This document shows positions 55,201-63,575 of a stretch of DNA of 64,000 nucleotides, piece after piece. The number at the start of each line of letters is the position of its first letter. The first letter of the stretch is position 1. The notes beneath the pieces are model-generated. The model worked only from the letters and a program-made list of their open reading frames with translations. It made no database searches and had not been told where the DNA came from. Origin of the DNA: Candidatus Parabacteroides intestinigallinarum (GTDB lineage: Bacteria > Bacteroidota > Bacteroidia > Bacteroidales > Tannerellaceae); contig DXEN01000080.1 of NCBI GenBank assembly GCA_019114945.1, positions 1 through 64,000 of the forward strand. Direction: 5' to 3'. The translations under genes and the position numbers were made by a program.

Positions 55201-56171
55201 TCGTCGCCCAGTCCGGCCAGTTCGCTCCCTTCCTGGAAGGAGATGCGCTTCACCTTTTCGGCTATCTCATAACTGTTCGGGTCGAAGCCCAGGCTGTTGT
55301 CCTTGAAGTAGAATATCTTGAAGGGGTTGCCTTCCTCGTCGGTCACTTCCTCGCTGCGCACCGAGCTCACCGTGCCGATGCGCTTAGGGTAGATGTCCGC
55401 GAAGGCGTCCGCCTCGTAGCGATGCCACACGCCGTACTTCTCCACGTTCACGTCCACGTGCTTCACGCCGCCGGGCAACTGGAGCCGGGTGTGGCCGTAT
55501 TTCTCCGGGTCAATGTTCCGGCTGCTGCCTATGGGGTAAAGGCGCGTGTAGAAGCTGGCGTTGTCGGCCATGTCGCAGCTTATGCCAGTCAGCCCCTTGT
55601 TGTAGCCCAGCGTCACTTCCTCGCCCGTCTCGCAGCGGCACACGTTCACCGTCTGGCTTTCCACCCACCATTCGGCGCGGTTCCCGGCTTTCTCGGCCAC
55701 TTCCCGGAGGGCCTCGTCGCAGTATTTGCCTTCGTAGTCGATGACGATGTTGTCCGTGCCTTCCACCGTGCCGACTTTCCAGTCGGTGGTGCGGTTCATG
55801 CCGTTGTTGATGCTTTTCACGATGAGGGCCACGTGCTCCCTCGGAGGGGCGGTCAGCGTAAACACGGGCTCGTCGTCGCCGTCCGTGTCGTTCAGCACGA
55901 GGAAACGCTTGATCAGGCTTTCTATCCCGTACAGCTTCACGTCGTACCGCCACTCCACGGTGCTCTTCTGCTCAGGCCGGTACCGTTCCATGAGCCAGTA
56001 TTTCTGTCCCCGGAACTCGGCGTAGTCGTTCACCTCCAGTGCCACGTGCTCGTACAGCGTGAACGACAGGGTGAGCACGTTGTCGCCCTGCAGCTCGTGC
56101 TCCTGCGTCGAGTTGTCGTCGCAGGGAGCCTGTATCTTCACTGTTCCGTCGCTGCCGTATATCGTTACCAT
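52215..56171 (-). CDS. Phage tail tip / minor structural protein
   Basis: 1,318 residues. The first 370 or so residues (VALEVNDYAEFRGQKYWLME, YDVKLYGIESLIKRFL, TAPPREHVALIVKSINNGMN) resemble the siphovirus tail-tip/tail-endopeptidase fold. The middle has SLSRLREDTAQEKLHFLKGA and helical sections. The C-terminal 250 residues (AQISADQINLKGAVTFESLN, GDLAYEDAVEAAKLGSTIIT) are the repeat-rich end seen in tail baseplate/fibre adaptors. It starts 28 bp after the distal-tail gene. It would connect the tail to the adhesin. Confidence 0.85.
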   Translation of the reverse strand: MVTIYGSDGTVKIQAPCDDNSTQEHELQGDNVLTLSFTLYEHVALEVNDYAEFRGQKYWLMERYRPEQKSTVEWRYDVKLYGIESLIKRFLVLNDTDGDDEPVFTLTAPPREHVALIVKSINNGMNRTTDWKVGTVEGTDNIVIDYEGKYCDEALREVAEKAGNRAEWWVESQTVNVCRCETGEEVTLGYNKGLTGISCDMADNASFYTRLYPIGSSRNIDPEKYGHTRLQLPGGVKHVDVNVEKYGVWHRYEADAFADIYPKRIGTVSSVRSEEVTDEEGNPFKIFYFKDNSLGFDPNSYEIAEKVKRISFQEGSELAGLGDEEDGTYFFEANYDSDTHEFELITIWPYDDNTQLPNDTLCPKAGDKYILWNIRMPDEYYPLAEQEFREAVDRYNEENAVDAGRYKGPTDHVYIEENGIDLYVGRRVRLESAQYFPETGYRSSRITKITRQVNLPSQMDVEISDAVSTGTMEHIDGSIADAKNYVKTATAGSFPDLIRSWDNTYPTDNNVFSARRTLKESLSRLREDTAQEKLHFLKGADFGKYKAGESGAGVDGDGNAEWLTAVIRELLRSVRFVDGMFGEGWQLWMDALTGLSNLTIDKVTIRQTLVALELLIEKVRSVGGQLVVSAANGKIKTVTKDGENYKIAFEQENEFVAHDLMRCAEFTGASLRGYWVEVSEASSNGITVPVSEFEGVEPKAGDECVLMGNTQNRLRQNLISIAATEDGQPRVDVLDGVSAKNFNGCLRVRLGNLDGISDSRFPADNQPHGNGLYGDNVYLMGTFVLTTGEDILTRFEITEGKISSAVEGLRKDFTGDKSYLANSSFGDGMDKWETENNAVFFLIGGKWIWANDAPLADKTNYACVMTDDGRTAVYIQNRYILQRHEDFRFIPDYNDLNDEGQKKPEAVYLSFFYRVAKAGRLTIGFEGLDKTGFENFNEFGYDGELGVTDGYQVFNHSGLWNGTGDFRLSFTGEIYLYMLILSTDRAEALAYKYKTLFEQSEKIVKIAAANFDKDGNVIESSSIVTTAKYNRMMSEYFNADGTLKNRSGLVTTSNFASMFSQAVDDNGLVHQADISVFVTEDEVGNLISKAQISADQINLKGAVTFESLNSSLQGTINGKADSSSLGDLAYEDAVEAAKLGSTIITGGYLNTDYIKVNRIDANGAKVGGFTIDSGRLHWKARDYFGNDSRSLKLGVSASDTDGVVDVSFNAATTGRFGVKAVGANMGGAAIYGSSGSLTYPGSAMTYAGFFVGATSVRGELDSDYCASKGFRYITGRNADGRYTYYSGVDWGDGASQNPDLDKIRLIVRGGIIVGYTGE

Positions 56172-56198
56172 ATCGTTATAATGCCGTTAGATTGCCTT

Positions 56199-56669
56199 TC
56201 AAATAGTGGGTTTCGGTTCGCGGAAAATCACCGTGAACCGGCTGGCCTGCTTGCCAGCCTGCCAGAGGTAGGTCAGGGGCTCGTAGTCGCTGCCGTCCTT
56301 GTAGAACACGTGCAGCGTCAGGTCAAGATCGGGGAAGCGGATATCCAGCCACCCGTCGTCCCCCTGTTTCAGGAAGGCGATAAATGCCCGGTACTGCGAC
56401 AGCCATGCTTCCCGCGTGCCGGCATACAGGGCGAAGGTGAGCTTCACGTCCCGCGCCTGGTTCCTCACGTCCAGCACCGCCGAGTATTTCTCGCCGTCCT
56501 CCTCCCGGATGTCCACCGCCACGTGGGTCTTTGTCTTGGCCGGGGCCATGATGGCCTTCAGGTTGTTCCGGTCGCCCCGTTTCTTCTCCGCCAGGAACAC
56601 GCCGTATTCCTTCCAGATGTCCGTGCCGTTCACCAGCACCTTGCCTCCCAGTATCGCGTCCATTGCCAT
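56199..56669 (-). CDS. Distal tail protein-like
   Basis: 156 residues from the ATG at 56669; the GTG at 56675 overlaps the tape-measure stop. MDAILGGKVLVNGTDIWKEY, TKTHVAVDIREEDGEKYSAV and LTLHVFYKDGSDYEPLTYLW fit a Dit-like protein, by position between the tape measure and the tail tip and by beta-rich content. The sequence likeness is weak, so the order of genes is the main support. Confidence 0.72.
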   Translation of the reverse strand: MAMDAILGGKVLVNGTDIWKEYGVFLAEKKRGDRNNLKAIMAPAKTKTHVAVDIREEDGEKYSAVLDVRNQARDVKLTFALYAGTREAWLSQYRAFIAFLKQGDDGWLDIRFPDLDLTLHVFYKDGSDYEPLTYLWQAGKQASRFTVIFREPKPTI

Positions 56670-56671
56670 AG

Positions 56672-59600
56672 TCACTTCATTTTAAGTCCGTCACGTATGA
56701 TTTTCTTAATGTCATTCTTTATCTCGTCCAGATGCCGGGCGCTGTTGCCGGTATTCTCCTCGATGCGCCGGAGGTGGTCGACCGCCGTGCCCATCTGCTC
56801 GCTCACATCCTGCATCTGCTCGTCGATGCTGGCCCAGTGCATCTGCCCGGAGGTGAAAAGCCCCTCGAGCTTGGTGCCCTGCTCCTGGCTCATGGCGCTG
56901 AAGCTGCCGGCCTTGCCGCTTTGGGTCGTACCTTCGCTGCCGCCGGTATAGCCGGTTGCGGCAGCCGCATTGTCACGCAGGGACAGACCTTTTTCCATCA
57001 TGCTGTCCCACCAGTCGCTCAGAGCATTCCGTTCATCCTCACTCAGAATGCCGTCAGTCATGGCTTCCCCGAAGGACTTGTACCATTCTTCCATTTCGGG
57101 TTTCAGCTGCTCGTCCAGCTTTGTCTTCAGCAGGGCGCGCATCAAGTATTCGCTCATGTCATCGGCCATGTCCTCCCAACTGGCATCCATATCCATCAGC
57201 ATATCCAGGAAACTGTCGTACACACTGTCGAAGGAAACCTGTGTCAGGCTTTCATAATAAGCCTGTTCCAGTTCCTCCCGCTGCTCGGCAAAGGCAATAT
57301 AGTCGTCCATGTATTGCGCGGCATCCTTGTAGCCGTCATCGGCGTATGCCTTTATCTTCGCGTACAGATCGGGAACTTCTCTGGCCACGGCAAGCATCTC
57401 CTCGCTGGTCAACGTCCAAAAAGCCCCGGCATCGCCGACCGTCCGGCCGGCAGCCTCGCTGACACGGCGCCATTCCTCCGCGCTCATGGCCTCGTTTATC
57501 TTGTAATTGGTGGAATGATGGCCGCCAATGCCAAGGAAGCCGTTGCTGGAAGCGCCTGCCGAACGGCGCATCATTTCGTTTGTATTGGCTTCGGACGCGG
57601 CAAGGTCGGCCATCTGCTTTTCATACAGTTCCACGGCCTTCACACCGGAACTCTCCTTCAATTCTTCCGTCAACGCCTCAATGGCATCAGCCAATGCCTC
57701 GTTGGTGGCGCTCAGCCGCTCGATGTCCTCTTCCAGGTGCGGGTCGCTCTCGCCACTCCCGAACCAGCTGCTGAAGCCGCCGAAAGTGATCGCGTCCAAT
57801 ATGCCGCCTACACCTTTGACCAGAGATTCCCCGACGGTCTTGAACAGATCTCCGGAAAGCACGTCCCCGATAATGCCGCTCACCGCATTGAAAATGCTGT
57901 CGAGCAACGGCCCGATGAAATTGCTCAGCCCGTCCTTGAACACGTCGATGATGGAAACGATCCACCCGACGATGGGCACCTTCTCCAGGCTGTCCGCAAT
58001 ATCGCCAAGAACACCGCCCGTCCCTTTGCCTAATTGGATAAGGCCGTCATAGGCGTTCTTGATGCCGGCCGATGAAAGCCTTTGGAGTCCTTGGGTGACA
58101 TTCTCCATGTTGGCACGGAGCGTGGAGGCGGTGTTGGTGACAGTCCTTTGGCTGCTGCTTACGACGGCTTCCTGTGTCCGGACGGATTCCGAGGCGGAGT
58201 CGGCATTCTCCTGAGCTGTGTCCCTGGCCGTCCGGGCTGCCTCAATCTCGGCATCCGAACCGTCGCGCAGGGCTTGTTCGTAATCCTCCTGTGCTTCCCT
58301 GAGCCTTTCGAGGGCTTCGGCTTCCACCAGCTTCGCGTTGTTCAGCTCCAGCATGGACTGCCGGAAACTGTCGATTTCGGTGCCGAGCCGCCTGAAACTG
58401 GCCTTGTCGGAACCGCCCGAAGACTGCTCCATCTGCCGGACGGCATCCACCAGGTCGTTCTGGCTGGACGGGTCAAGCCTCTTGAACTCGTCCGTCTGCA
58501 TGTAGGCTTTCGCCTGTTCAAGCGCAGGACGGATGATGTCGGAGAACATGCCTCCGAACTCCCCGAACACGGCTGTCCAGTCGATGGACTGTTTCAGGTA
58601 GGACACGTCCAAAGCGGTCGTTTCCGAATCACGCTGCCGTTTTAAGGCCATGCGCTCGCCGTCGTTCTGCGCCTTGCGTATCCTTTCCGCATACTCCTGC
58701 GCAATGGCGAGTTTCCGCTGCTGGTAGGTGCCGTATTCTTTCAGGTAGTCGCGCATGGCGGCGGCTTCCGCCTCATAGACTTCCACGGTTTCCTTTTTAC
58801 GGGTGTCCTCGTTCAGGGCATTCGCCCGGTCAATCTCGTCCTGTTGCTGCTTCGTCAGCCCGAAGGCGTTCACGTCCGTAACCCCGGCCTGCCGGTTGGT
58901 ATCGGCCAGCTCGCGGGCCTTCTTTGCGATTTCGGCCTTACGCTTCTCGTAGTCGGTGTCTATCTGCGCCAGCTTCTTGTCCGTCCCGTCGTCCATCAGG
59001 TCAAGCTCATCCTGTTGGTTCTGCTGCTCCAGGGTGATGAGTTCGTCGTCCAGCTTCTGCTGCGCCTGCCTGCGCCGTTCGGCTTCCTTTTCGGCCTTGT
59101 CGGCGGCCTTGCGTTCGCTCTCGGCATCCTTGTTCTCGTCCGGCTTGTACCGGTCGTATTCCTTCTTGGCCAGGCTGAGCGCGTCCTTCAGTTCCTTGGT
59201 CTTCTTCTCGTACTCCTCCTGCGTCAAGCTGTTGGAGGTGTCGGCCAGGAAGTCATTGTAGGCTTTCAACGCCTGCTCGTATTCCTTGCGTGCCTGTGCG
59301 CCCCAGTCCGCGCTGGAGTCGCGTTTCAGGTTTCTTCGGTTCTTCTCGGCATTCAGCTTGTTGAGTTGGTACTGGAGTTCGTCACGGCTGAATGTGCCTC
59401 TCAACGCCTCATTGCCGTAGGTGATGTTCCCGTATTTTTTCTGCTCGGTGGTCATCCGGGCCAGCAGGTTCTCGCGTTGCCTTATCTGCTGCTCCAGCGT
59501 GTCGTTGCTGATGCCGGTCAGGTTCTCGAAGTAGGAGTTGGCCCGTTCCTTGCGCACCTGTTCGGACAACGCTTTCCGCTTGTTGTACAGGTTCTGCAGC

Positions 59601-61108
59601 TCGGTGGCCTCGTCACCGGTCAGGCCGCCCACCTTGCGCATCCTCGTCCCGGAACCGTTGGCGTCCTCCCAGCGTTCGGTGGCTTTCTTGGCCTCCAGCG
59701 CGGTGATGCGTGCATTCACGCTGGCCAGCTCGTTCTGCGGCCGCGTGATGGACTGTCCAGCTTCCAGTTCGGCGATTTCCTCCTTGATGCGCTTGATGTT
59801 CTTCAGCTTCTCATACTCGGTGTCGTATTTGGCGAAGATGTCCGGGTATTTCTGTTCCAACTTGTTCAACGCCTCGCGCCGGGTGTCGGTGGCCAGGCTT
59901 TCGTCCCCTGCCACGCCGCAGAGTTCCTCCAGCCTGCGGCGGTGTTCCTCCTCGGCCTCGATGGTCTTCTGCTTGGCGGCCTGGTATTCCTCCTCGGCTT
60001 CCTTCAGGCGTTCGGTCTCGGTCTTCATAGACACCATCGCGGCCACCACGCCGGCAACCAGCGTAGCCACCAGCACGTAGGGGTTGGCAAGCATCGTGGC
60101 GTTGAGCAACTTCTGCGCCTTCTCCACAATGACCAGCCAGCCGTAGTGCAGGGTCTCTGCCACGGTCAGTGCGCCCACGCCGGCCGTCTGGAGAGCCTGC
60201 ATGGCGGTGACGGCCATGACGGCGGTCTTGTACGCGCCGTATGTGCCCACCAGCCCGAGCAGCACGCGGCCCACCTGCTCGTAATGGTCGACCAGATAGG
60301 CGACCGCGTCCAGCGAGTTCCCGATGATGCCTTCGGACTGCCGCCCGATCTCGTTCATCATCATGCCGATACTGTCCTCGATGTTGCTGATGCGCCCGGT
60401 GATGGTCTTGCTCTGCTCCTCCATGAGGTTATAGAACATGCCGCCCTCGTTCGTGAGGTTCTGAAGGGCCTGCTGCACTTCGGGGAAACCTACCTTGCCG
60501 GCCTCCACCATCTCGCGCACCTTGCCCTCGGCCACGCCGAGTACGTTCGCCAGTTCCCGTCCGAGGGGGATGCCTCGGCCCACGAACTGGTTGTAGTCCG
60601 CCGTATAAAGGCGGCCTTGCGTCATGGTGGTGCCGTAGAGATAAATCAGGTCGCTGAGTGGCTGGTTCAACCCGGCGGCGATGTTGCCCAGGCGGATGAG
60701 GTCTTCGTTGACGTTCTCCACGTTCTCGCCGTAGGCAAGCAGCTGGCGCGCACCGCCCGCAACGCTTTGGAGGTCGAACGGGGTCGTGGCGGCCGTTCGG
60801 ATGAGCTGCTGCATCAGTGCGTCGGCTTTCTCCTCGCTGCCCAGCATGGTATTGAAGGAGGCCTCCAGCTGCTGGAACTCGCCACGCACCTTGACGATGT
60901 TGCTGACGAGTTCCTTCACGGCGAACGCCCCGGCTATCTTCGACACGGTGCCGCGGACGGATTCGGCTTGCCTGTCCAGGCGTGCCATCTCAGCAGACGC
61001 GCTGCCGGTCTTCACCTTCAGCTCGTCCACCTTGCGCCCTGCCTTGTCAAGACCTCCCGACAGGCGGTCGCGCATCAGTATCTCTATTTCTACCGGTTTC
61101 GTTGCCAT
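56672..61108 (-). CDS. Tail tape measure protein
   Basis: 1,478 residues. The TMP-family N-terminus has EFQQLEASFNTMLGSEEKAD, TAATTPFDLQSVAGGARQLL and NQFVGRGIPLGRELANVLGV (about residues 75-190). A hydrophobic segment LNATMLANPYVLVATLVAGV (about 335-360) and long coiled coils (EAERRRQAQQKLDDELITLE) follow. Length is set by the tail: 1,478 residues suggest a siphovirus tail above 200 nm by the usual ratio. It begins 1 bp after the GT frame ends. Confidence 0.93.
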   Translation of the reverse strand: MATKPVEIEILMRDRLSGGLDKAGRKVDELKVKTGSASAEMARLDRQAESVRGTVSKIAGAFAVKELVSNIVKVRGEFQQLEASFNTMLGSEEKADALMQQLIRTAATTPFDLQSVAGGARQLLAYGENVENVNEDLIRLGNIAAGLNQPLSDLIYLYGTTMTQGRLYTADYNQFVGRGIPLGRELANVLGVAEGKVREMVEAGKVGFPEVQQALQNLTNEGGMFYNLMEEQSKTITGRISNIEDSIGMMMNEIGRQSEGIIGNSLDAVAYLVDHYEQVGRVLLGLVGTYGAYKTAVMAVTAMQALQTAGVGALTVAETLHYGWLVIVEKAQKLLNATMLANPYVLVATLVAGVVAAMVSMKTETERLKEAEEEYQAAKQKTIEAEEEHRRRLEELCGVAGDESLATDTRREALNKLEQKYPDIFAKYDTEYEKLKNIKRIKEEIAELEAGQSITRPQNELASVNARITALEAKKATERWEDANGSGTRMRKVGGLTGDEATELQNLYNKRKALSEQVRKERANSYFENLTGISNDTLEQQIRQRENLLARMTTEQKKYGNITYGNEALRGTFSRDELQYQLNKLNAEKNRRNLKRDSSADWGAQARKEYEQALKAYNDFLADTSNSLTQEEYEKKTKELKDALSLAKKEYDRYKPDENKDAESERKAADKAEKEAERRRQAQQKLDDELITLEQQNQQDELDLMDDGTDKKLAQIDTDYEKRKAEIAKKARELADTNRQAGVTDVNAFGLTKQQQDEIDRANALNEDTRKKETVEVYEAEAAAMRDYLKEYGTYQQRKLAIAQEYAERIRKAQNDGERMALKRQRDSETTALDVSYLKQSIDWTAVFGEFGGMFSDIIRPALEQAKAYMQTDEFKRLDPSSQNDLVDAVRQMEQSSGGSDKASFRRLGTEIDSFRQSMLELNNAKLVEAEALERLREAQEDYEQALRDGSDAEIEAARTARDTAQENADSASESVRTQEAVVSSSQRTVTNTASTLRANMENVTQGLQRLSSAGIKNAYDGLIQLGKGTGGVLGDIADSLEKVPIVGWIVSIIDVFKDGLSNFIGPLLDSIFNAVSGIIGDVLSGDLFKTVGESLVKGVGGILDAITFGGFSSWFGSGESDPHLEEDIERLSATNEALADAIEALTEELKESSGVKAVELYEKQMADLAASEANTNEMMRRSAGASSNGFLGIGGHHSTNYKINEAMSAEEWRRVSEAAGRTVGDAGAFWTLTSEEMLAVAREVPDLYAKIKAYADDGYKDAAQYMDDYIAFAEQREELEQAYYESLTQVSFDSVYDSFLDMLMDMDASWEDMADDMSEYLMRALLKTKLDEQLKPEMEEWYKSFGEAMTDGILSEDERNALSDWWDSMMEKGLSLRDNAAAATGYTGGSEGTTQSGKAGSFSAMSQEQGTKLEGLFTSGQMHWASIDEQMQDVSEQMGTAVDHLRRIEENTGNSARHLDEIKNDIKKIIRDGLKMK

Positions 61109-61109
61109 T

Positions 61110-61825
61110 CTATTTCTTCAGGTTGCTTTGGAAAAATCCTACAATGTCTTTCGCCTCGTCCTCCGCGCTCTTCTCTTCTTTCTTTTTGCGTACATAGCGC
61201 GGCGCGTCGGCAAGCATCATGATGAGGGTCTGGTAGTTCACGCCTTCCAGGATGTAGTCTACGCTCCATCCTGTGGCATTCGCTATCTGCCAGACAAAGC
61301 CGAAGGGGCTATGGGAAGGCTTGTAGACCGTCTTTAACTCCCCTTCCTTCCTTGGCTCAGTCTCAGCTTCATCGGGTTCGTCATCCCGGCTGATCTGATA
61401 ATACTCGTAAAAGGGTCGGTGCCCAGCAGGAACACGAAGTTGCGCATCGCCGCGTCCATGTAGGCCGGCTCCATGAAGTGGCGCACCCACCAGGCGGTCA
61501 GCCCCACCAGCAGGTGGCGGCTCCACCAGCCGCGGCACAGGGTGTAGGCGATCATCCGGCTCACGGCCTTGCCGTGAGCGGCGATGAAGGCCATCTCCTC
61601 GTCCTTGGTGAACTTCTTCATCTCGTCTGCCGTCACGCCCAGCGACAGATAGACTCTCGCCAGCCGTATCAGTCCGCCCAGTCGGGGGCGGCGCATCACC
61701 ACGCGCAGCTTCAGGGGCTTCTTAACCAGCGGGATGCGCAGTTCCTTCAAGGGGACGGACACGCCCCTGTCCAACAGGGCGGCCGTCCCCTCGGCTTGCA
61801 CCAGACGTTCCGTTGACTTGTCCAT
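61110..61825 (-). CDS. Tail assembly chaperone, GT-type -1 frameshift product
   Basis: Predicted 238 residues: 139 codons in frame from 61825, then a -1 slip on CCCTTTT (61415-61409) and 99 more codons to the stop at 61110. The C-terminal part reads YEYYQISRDDEPDEAETEPR and FGFVWQIANATGWSVDYILE, with a charged tail ending GFFQSNLKK. A stand-alone ATG at 61538 in that frame exists but begins in the antisense-like part of the G frame and has no support. This is the layout of gpG/gpGT, which load the tape measure. Confidence 0.8.
61334..61825 (-). CDS. Tail assembly chaperone, G-type (unshifted product)
   Basis: 163 residues. It begins MDKSTERLVQAEGTAALLDR and contains RRPRLGGLIRLARVYLSLGV and the Trp-rich CRGWWSRHLLVGLTAWWVRH. 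It lies between tail tube and tape measure, the standard place for G/T chaperones. It ends at the TAA at 61334, which the -1 shift at 61409-61415 avoids. The family name rests on position and frameshift rather than on close likeness. Confidence 0.78.
   Translation of the reverse strand: MDKSTERLVQAEGTAALLDRGVSVPLKELRIPLVKKPLKLRVVMRRPRLGGLIRLARVYLSLGVTADEMKKFTKDEEMAFIAAHGKAVSRMIAYTLCRGWWSRHLLVGLTAWWVRHFMEPAYMDAAMRNFVFLLGTDPFTSIIRSAGMTNPMKLRLSQGRKGS
61409..61415 (-). other. Slippery heptamer for -1 frameshifting
   Basis: Minus-strand CCCTTTT read as C CCT TTT in frame zero. After a -1 step the codons are CCC TTT, and both tRNAs can re-pair. The downstream frame is open for 99 codons. No clear pseudoknot was traced by eye. 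Confidence 0.75.
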
Positions 61826-61828
61826 ACG

Positions 61829-62320
61829 TTACTCTGACGGCGTGTCGTTGATTTCGTAGGGAGCGGTGTCCGGCTCTTCGGGCTTGTTCACCTTCAGCTG
61901 GCATTCCAGCTTGGATACCTCCGTCAGCGTCAGCTTGCCGCCCAGGTTGGCCATGATGGTGCCGTTGGGTATCGTCATCGTCTGCCCGCTCACGAACTGG
62001 ATTTCCCACGGGCCACGCAGCTCCACAAGGTCGGTCGGGGCCTTCCAGCCGGTGTAGCTGCCCGTGCTGCCCACCAGCGTGCCGCCAAGCACGGCCTGGA
62101 TGTTCTCATAGTCCAGCTGGATGAGATTGAACGTCGGCGCTATGGTCGCGTTCTTGTTGGCCAGTGTCAGCACCGGAGCGTCCGGTACCTGCTCGGCTTC
62201 CACGTCCGTGCTCTCCGGCTTCGTGCCGCCCCAGTCCCAGCTGCCTTTCTCGATGTAACCGATTTCCTTGCTGTTGAACTTTACCACGGCAATGCCGTAT
62301 ATGAATTTCTTAGTTGCCAT
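61829..62320 (-). CDS. Major tail tube protein
   Basis: 163 residues. MATKKFIYGIAVVKFNSKEI, SWDWGGTKPESTDVEAEQVP and GTIMANLGGKLTLTEVSKLE form a beta-rich tail-tube layout. It lies directly before the chaperone genes, as expected for a siphovirus. A tail-tube identity is by position and fold type. Confidence 0.75.
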   Translation of the reverse strand: MATKKFIYGIAVVKFNSKEIGYIEKGSWDWGGTKPESTDVEAEQVPDAPVLTLANKNATIAPTFNLIQLDYENIQAVLGGTLVGSTGSYTGWKAPTDLVELRGPWEIQFVSGQTMTIPNGTIMANLGGKLTLTEVSKLECQLKVNKPEEPDTAPYEINDTPSE

Positions 62321-62882
62321 TGTTCTTTCGTTTTAGAATGATGATTATTGTTGTTAGCACACTCAGCAGTATTCCGACCCCCAAACCGTAGAAAAATATT
62401 TTAACGGGGTTCGAACGCTGTTTTATTTCCTCTTCGTACAGCCCGGTCATCTCCTCGTAGCGTTCCTTCCACACGGAGGATGTCCGCTCGTAGTATTCCA
62501 CCAGGAGCTGCAGGCTGTCGCAGCTCGCGTACACGGTGATCACGTCCCTGTCGCGGCTTACCGACACGCTGGCCTGTCCGCTCTTCCCGCTGTATGAGGC
62601 CAGCGGAGGAAGCCTCAGAAGGCTGTCAGCCGGTATCGCCAGACTCACCTCCGACTTCGGTACCGTTTCCGTCCGCACCAGGCGGACTTCGCTCCTCATG
62701 CTGTCCGCCCGGCCCGTCGCCGTTTCCGTCCGTGCCGTTTCCCGCGCTGTCTTTCGGGTGCTCGCGCACCCCGCGAAGCACAGGGCAATCGTCATGATGC
62801 TTGCAAGAATTGGCAGTGTCAATGGCCTTGCGAAGGCGTGCCATCTCGCGCTTCGTCGCCTGAAGGTCTTTCCTCGTCGCAT
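62310..62882 (-). CDS. Lipoprotein with C-terminal membrane anchor, spanin-like
   Basis: 190 residues. A basic start (MRRGKTFRRRSARWH) leads to a hydrophobic run with lipobox LCFAGC (Cys39 or so), then a charged, coiled-coil region (RTSSVWKERYEEMTGLYEEE) and a C-terminal membrane segment IFFYGLGVGILLSVLTTIII followed by KRKNNGN. Its first 257 bp are inside the upstream 155-residue gene in another frame, as in Rz/Rz1. A lysis role is inferred. Confidence 0.6.
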   Translation of the reverse strand: MRRGKTFRRRSARWHAFARPLTLPILASIMTIALCFAGCASTRKTARETARTETATGRADSMRSEVRLVRTETVPKSEVSLAIPADSLLRLPPLASYSGKSGQASVSVSRDRDVITVYASCDSLQLLVEYYERTSSVWKERYEEMTGLYEEEIKQRSNPVKIFFYGLGVGILLSVLTTIIIILKRKNNGN

Positions 62883-63093
62883 TGAGTTCGTCTTTTAACG
62901 GTTCAACGATATTGTCCACAAGTATCCGGGTGGCGTGCTCAGCGTTGTCAATCCGCACGGTCTCGGCGTCCGCCTTCGCCTTCTCGGCTTCCGCGTTGGC
63001 CTTGCGCACCGTCGCGCGGAGCGTCACAATGCCAACAACGGTCGCCAGAAGTGAGCCACCCAGTACGAAATTGAGAATTTCACTGAGTTCCAT
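62626..63093 (-). CDS. Membrane protein with coiled coil (holin- or i-spanin-like)
   Basis: 155 residues. One N-terminal membrane segment (FVLGGSLLATVVGIVTL, residues 8-24) is followed by a coiled coil (NAEAEKAKADAETVRIDNAE to REMARLRKAIDTANSC). The Gly/Asp-rich tail overlaps the lipoprotein gene. It sits after the endolysin, so it is probably part of the lysis set. Confidence 0.62.
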   Translation of the reverse strand: MELSEILNFVLGGSLLATVVGIVTLRATVRKANAEAEKAKADAETVRIDNAEHATRILVDNIVEPLKDELNATRKDLQATKREMARLRKAIDTANSCKHHDDCPVLRGVREHPKDSAGNGTDGNGDGPGGQHEERSPPGADGNGTEVGGESGDTG

Positions 63094-63107
63094 CTGATAC
63101 TATGTTT

Positions 63108-63572
63108 TTATTGTTTGATTCCTATCGATTCCAGCCATGCAGGCACATCGAAACTCGGGCAGGCTTTCGCCGCCAGCTGATTATGCCCTACAACCGGGAT
63201 GGAGGGGAAACGCCGGTGGAAGTCTTTCACATAGGCCTCCATCGCTTTCTTCTGCGCCGGGGTACGGGTGTCCTTGGGGGTCTTGCCGTCAGCGGAAACA
63301 CCACCGACGTACACAACGTGCCGGGATGTAGAGTTGTACCCTTTTGCCCCGTTGGTAATCTCCCAGGGATCCACCTGTGCGTCCTCATTGTTGCCCACCA
63401 GGCGTTCCACCTTTCCGTCCAAGTGTATCATGTCGGTATAACCGACCTGCTTCCATCCACGACCGCCCTTGCTCACCGGGTCGGTGTGCCAGTGGCGGAT
63501 GTCCGCCGAGCTCACCTCGCGGCCTTCCGGAGTGGCCGTGCAGTGCAATACCAAATGTTTCAACTGTGCCAT
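63108..63572 (-). CDS. N-acetylmuramoyl-L-alanine amidase endolysin (T7 lysozyme type)
   Basis: 154 residues of Amidase_2. Zinc ligands by position: His10 (LVLHCTAT), His130 (VVGHNQL) and Cys138 (AKACPSFD). Tyr45 and Lys136 match the catalytic Tyr and Lys of T7 lysozyme. It cuts the amide between muramic acid and the peptide. It is 14 bp upstream of the membrane protein gene. Confidence 0.93.
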   Translation of the reverse strand: MAQLKHLVLHCTATPEGREVSSADIRHWHTDPVSKGGRGWKQVGYTDMIHLDGKVERLVGNNEDAQVDPWEITNGAKGYNSTSRHVVYVGGVSADGKTPKDTRTPAQKKAMEAYVKDFHRRFPSIPVVGHNQLAAKACPSFDVPAWLESIGIKQ

Positions 63573-63575
63573 AGT

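Noticed and set aside
58844..61222. Plus-strand ORF of 792 codons (and others at 54870-56951 and 44915-46762)
   Set aside because: These lie antisense to confident phage genes. They come from GC-rich codon use on the other strand, contain no known domain, and have no promoter.
61110..61538. Independent gene starting at the ATG at 61538
   Set aside because: Its first 40 codons are out-of-frame G sequence. The -1 frameshift explains the real part better.
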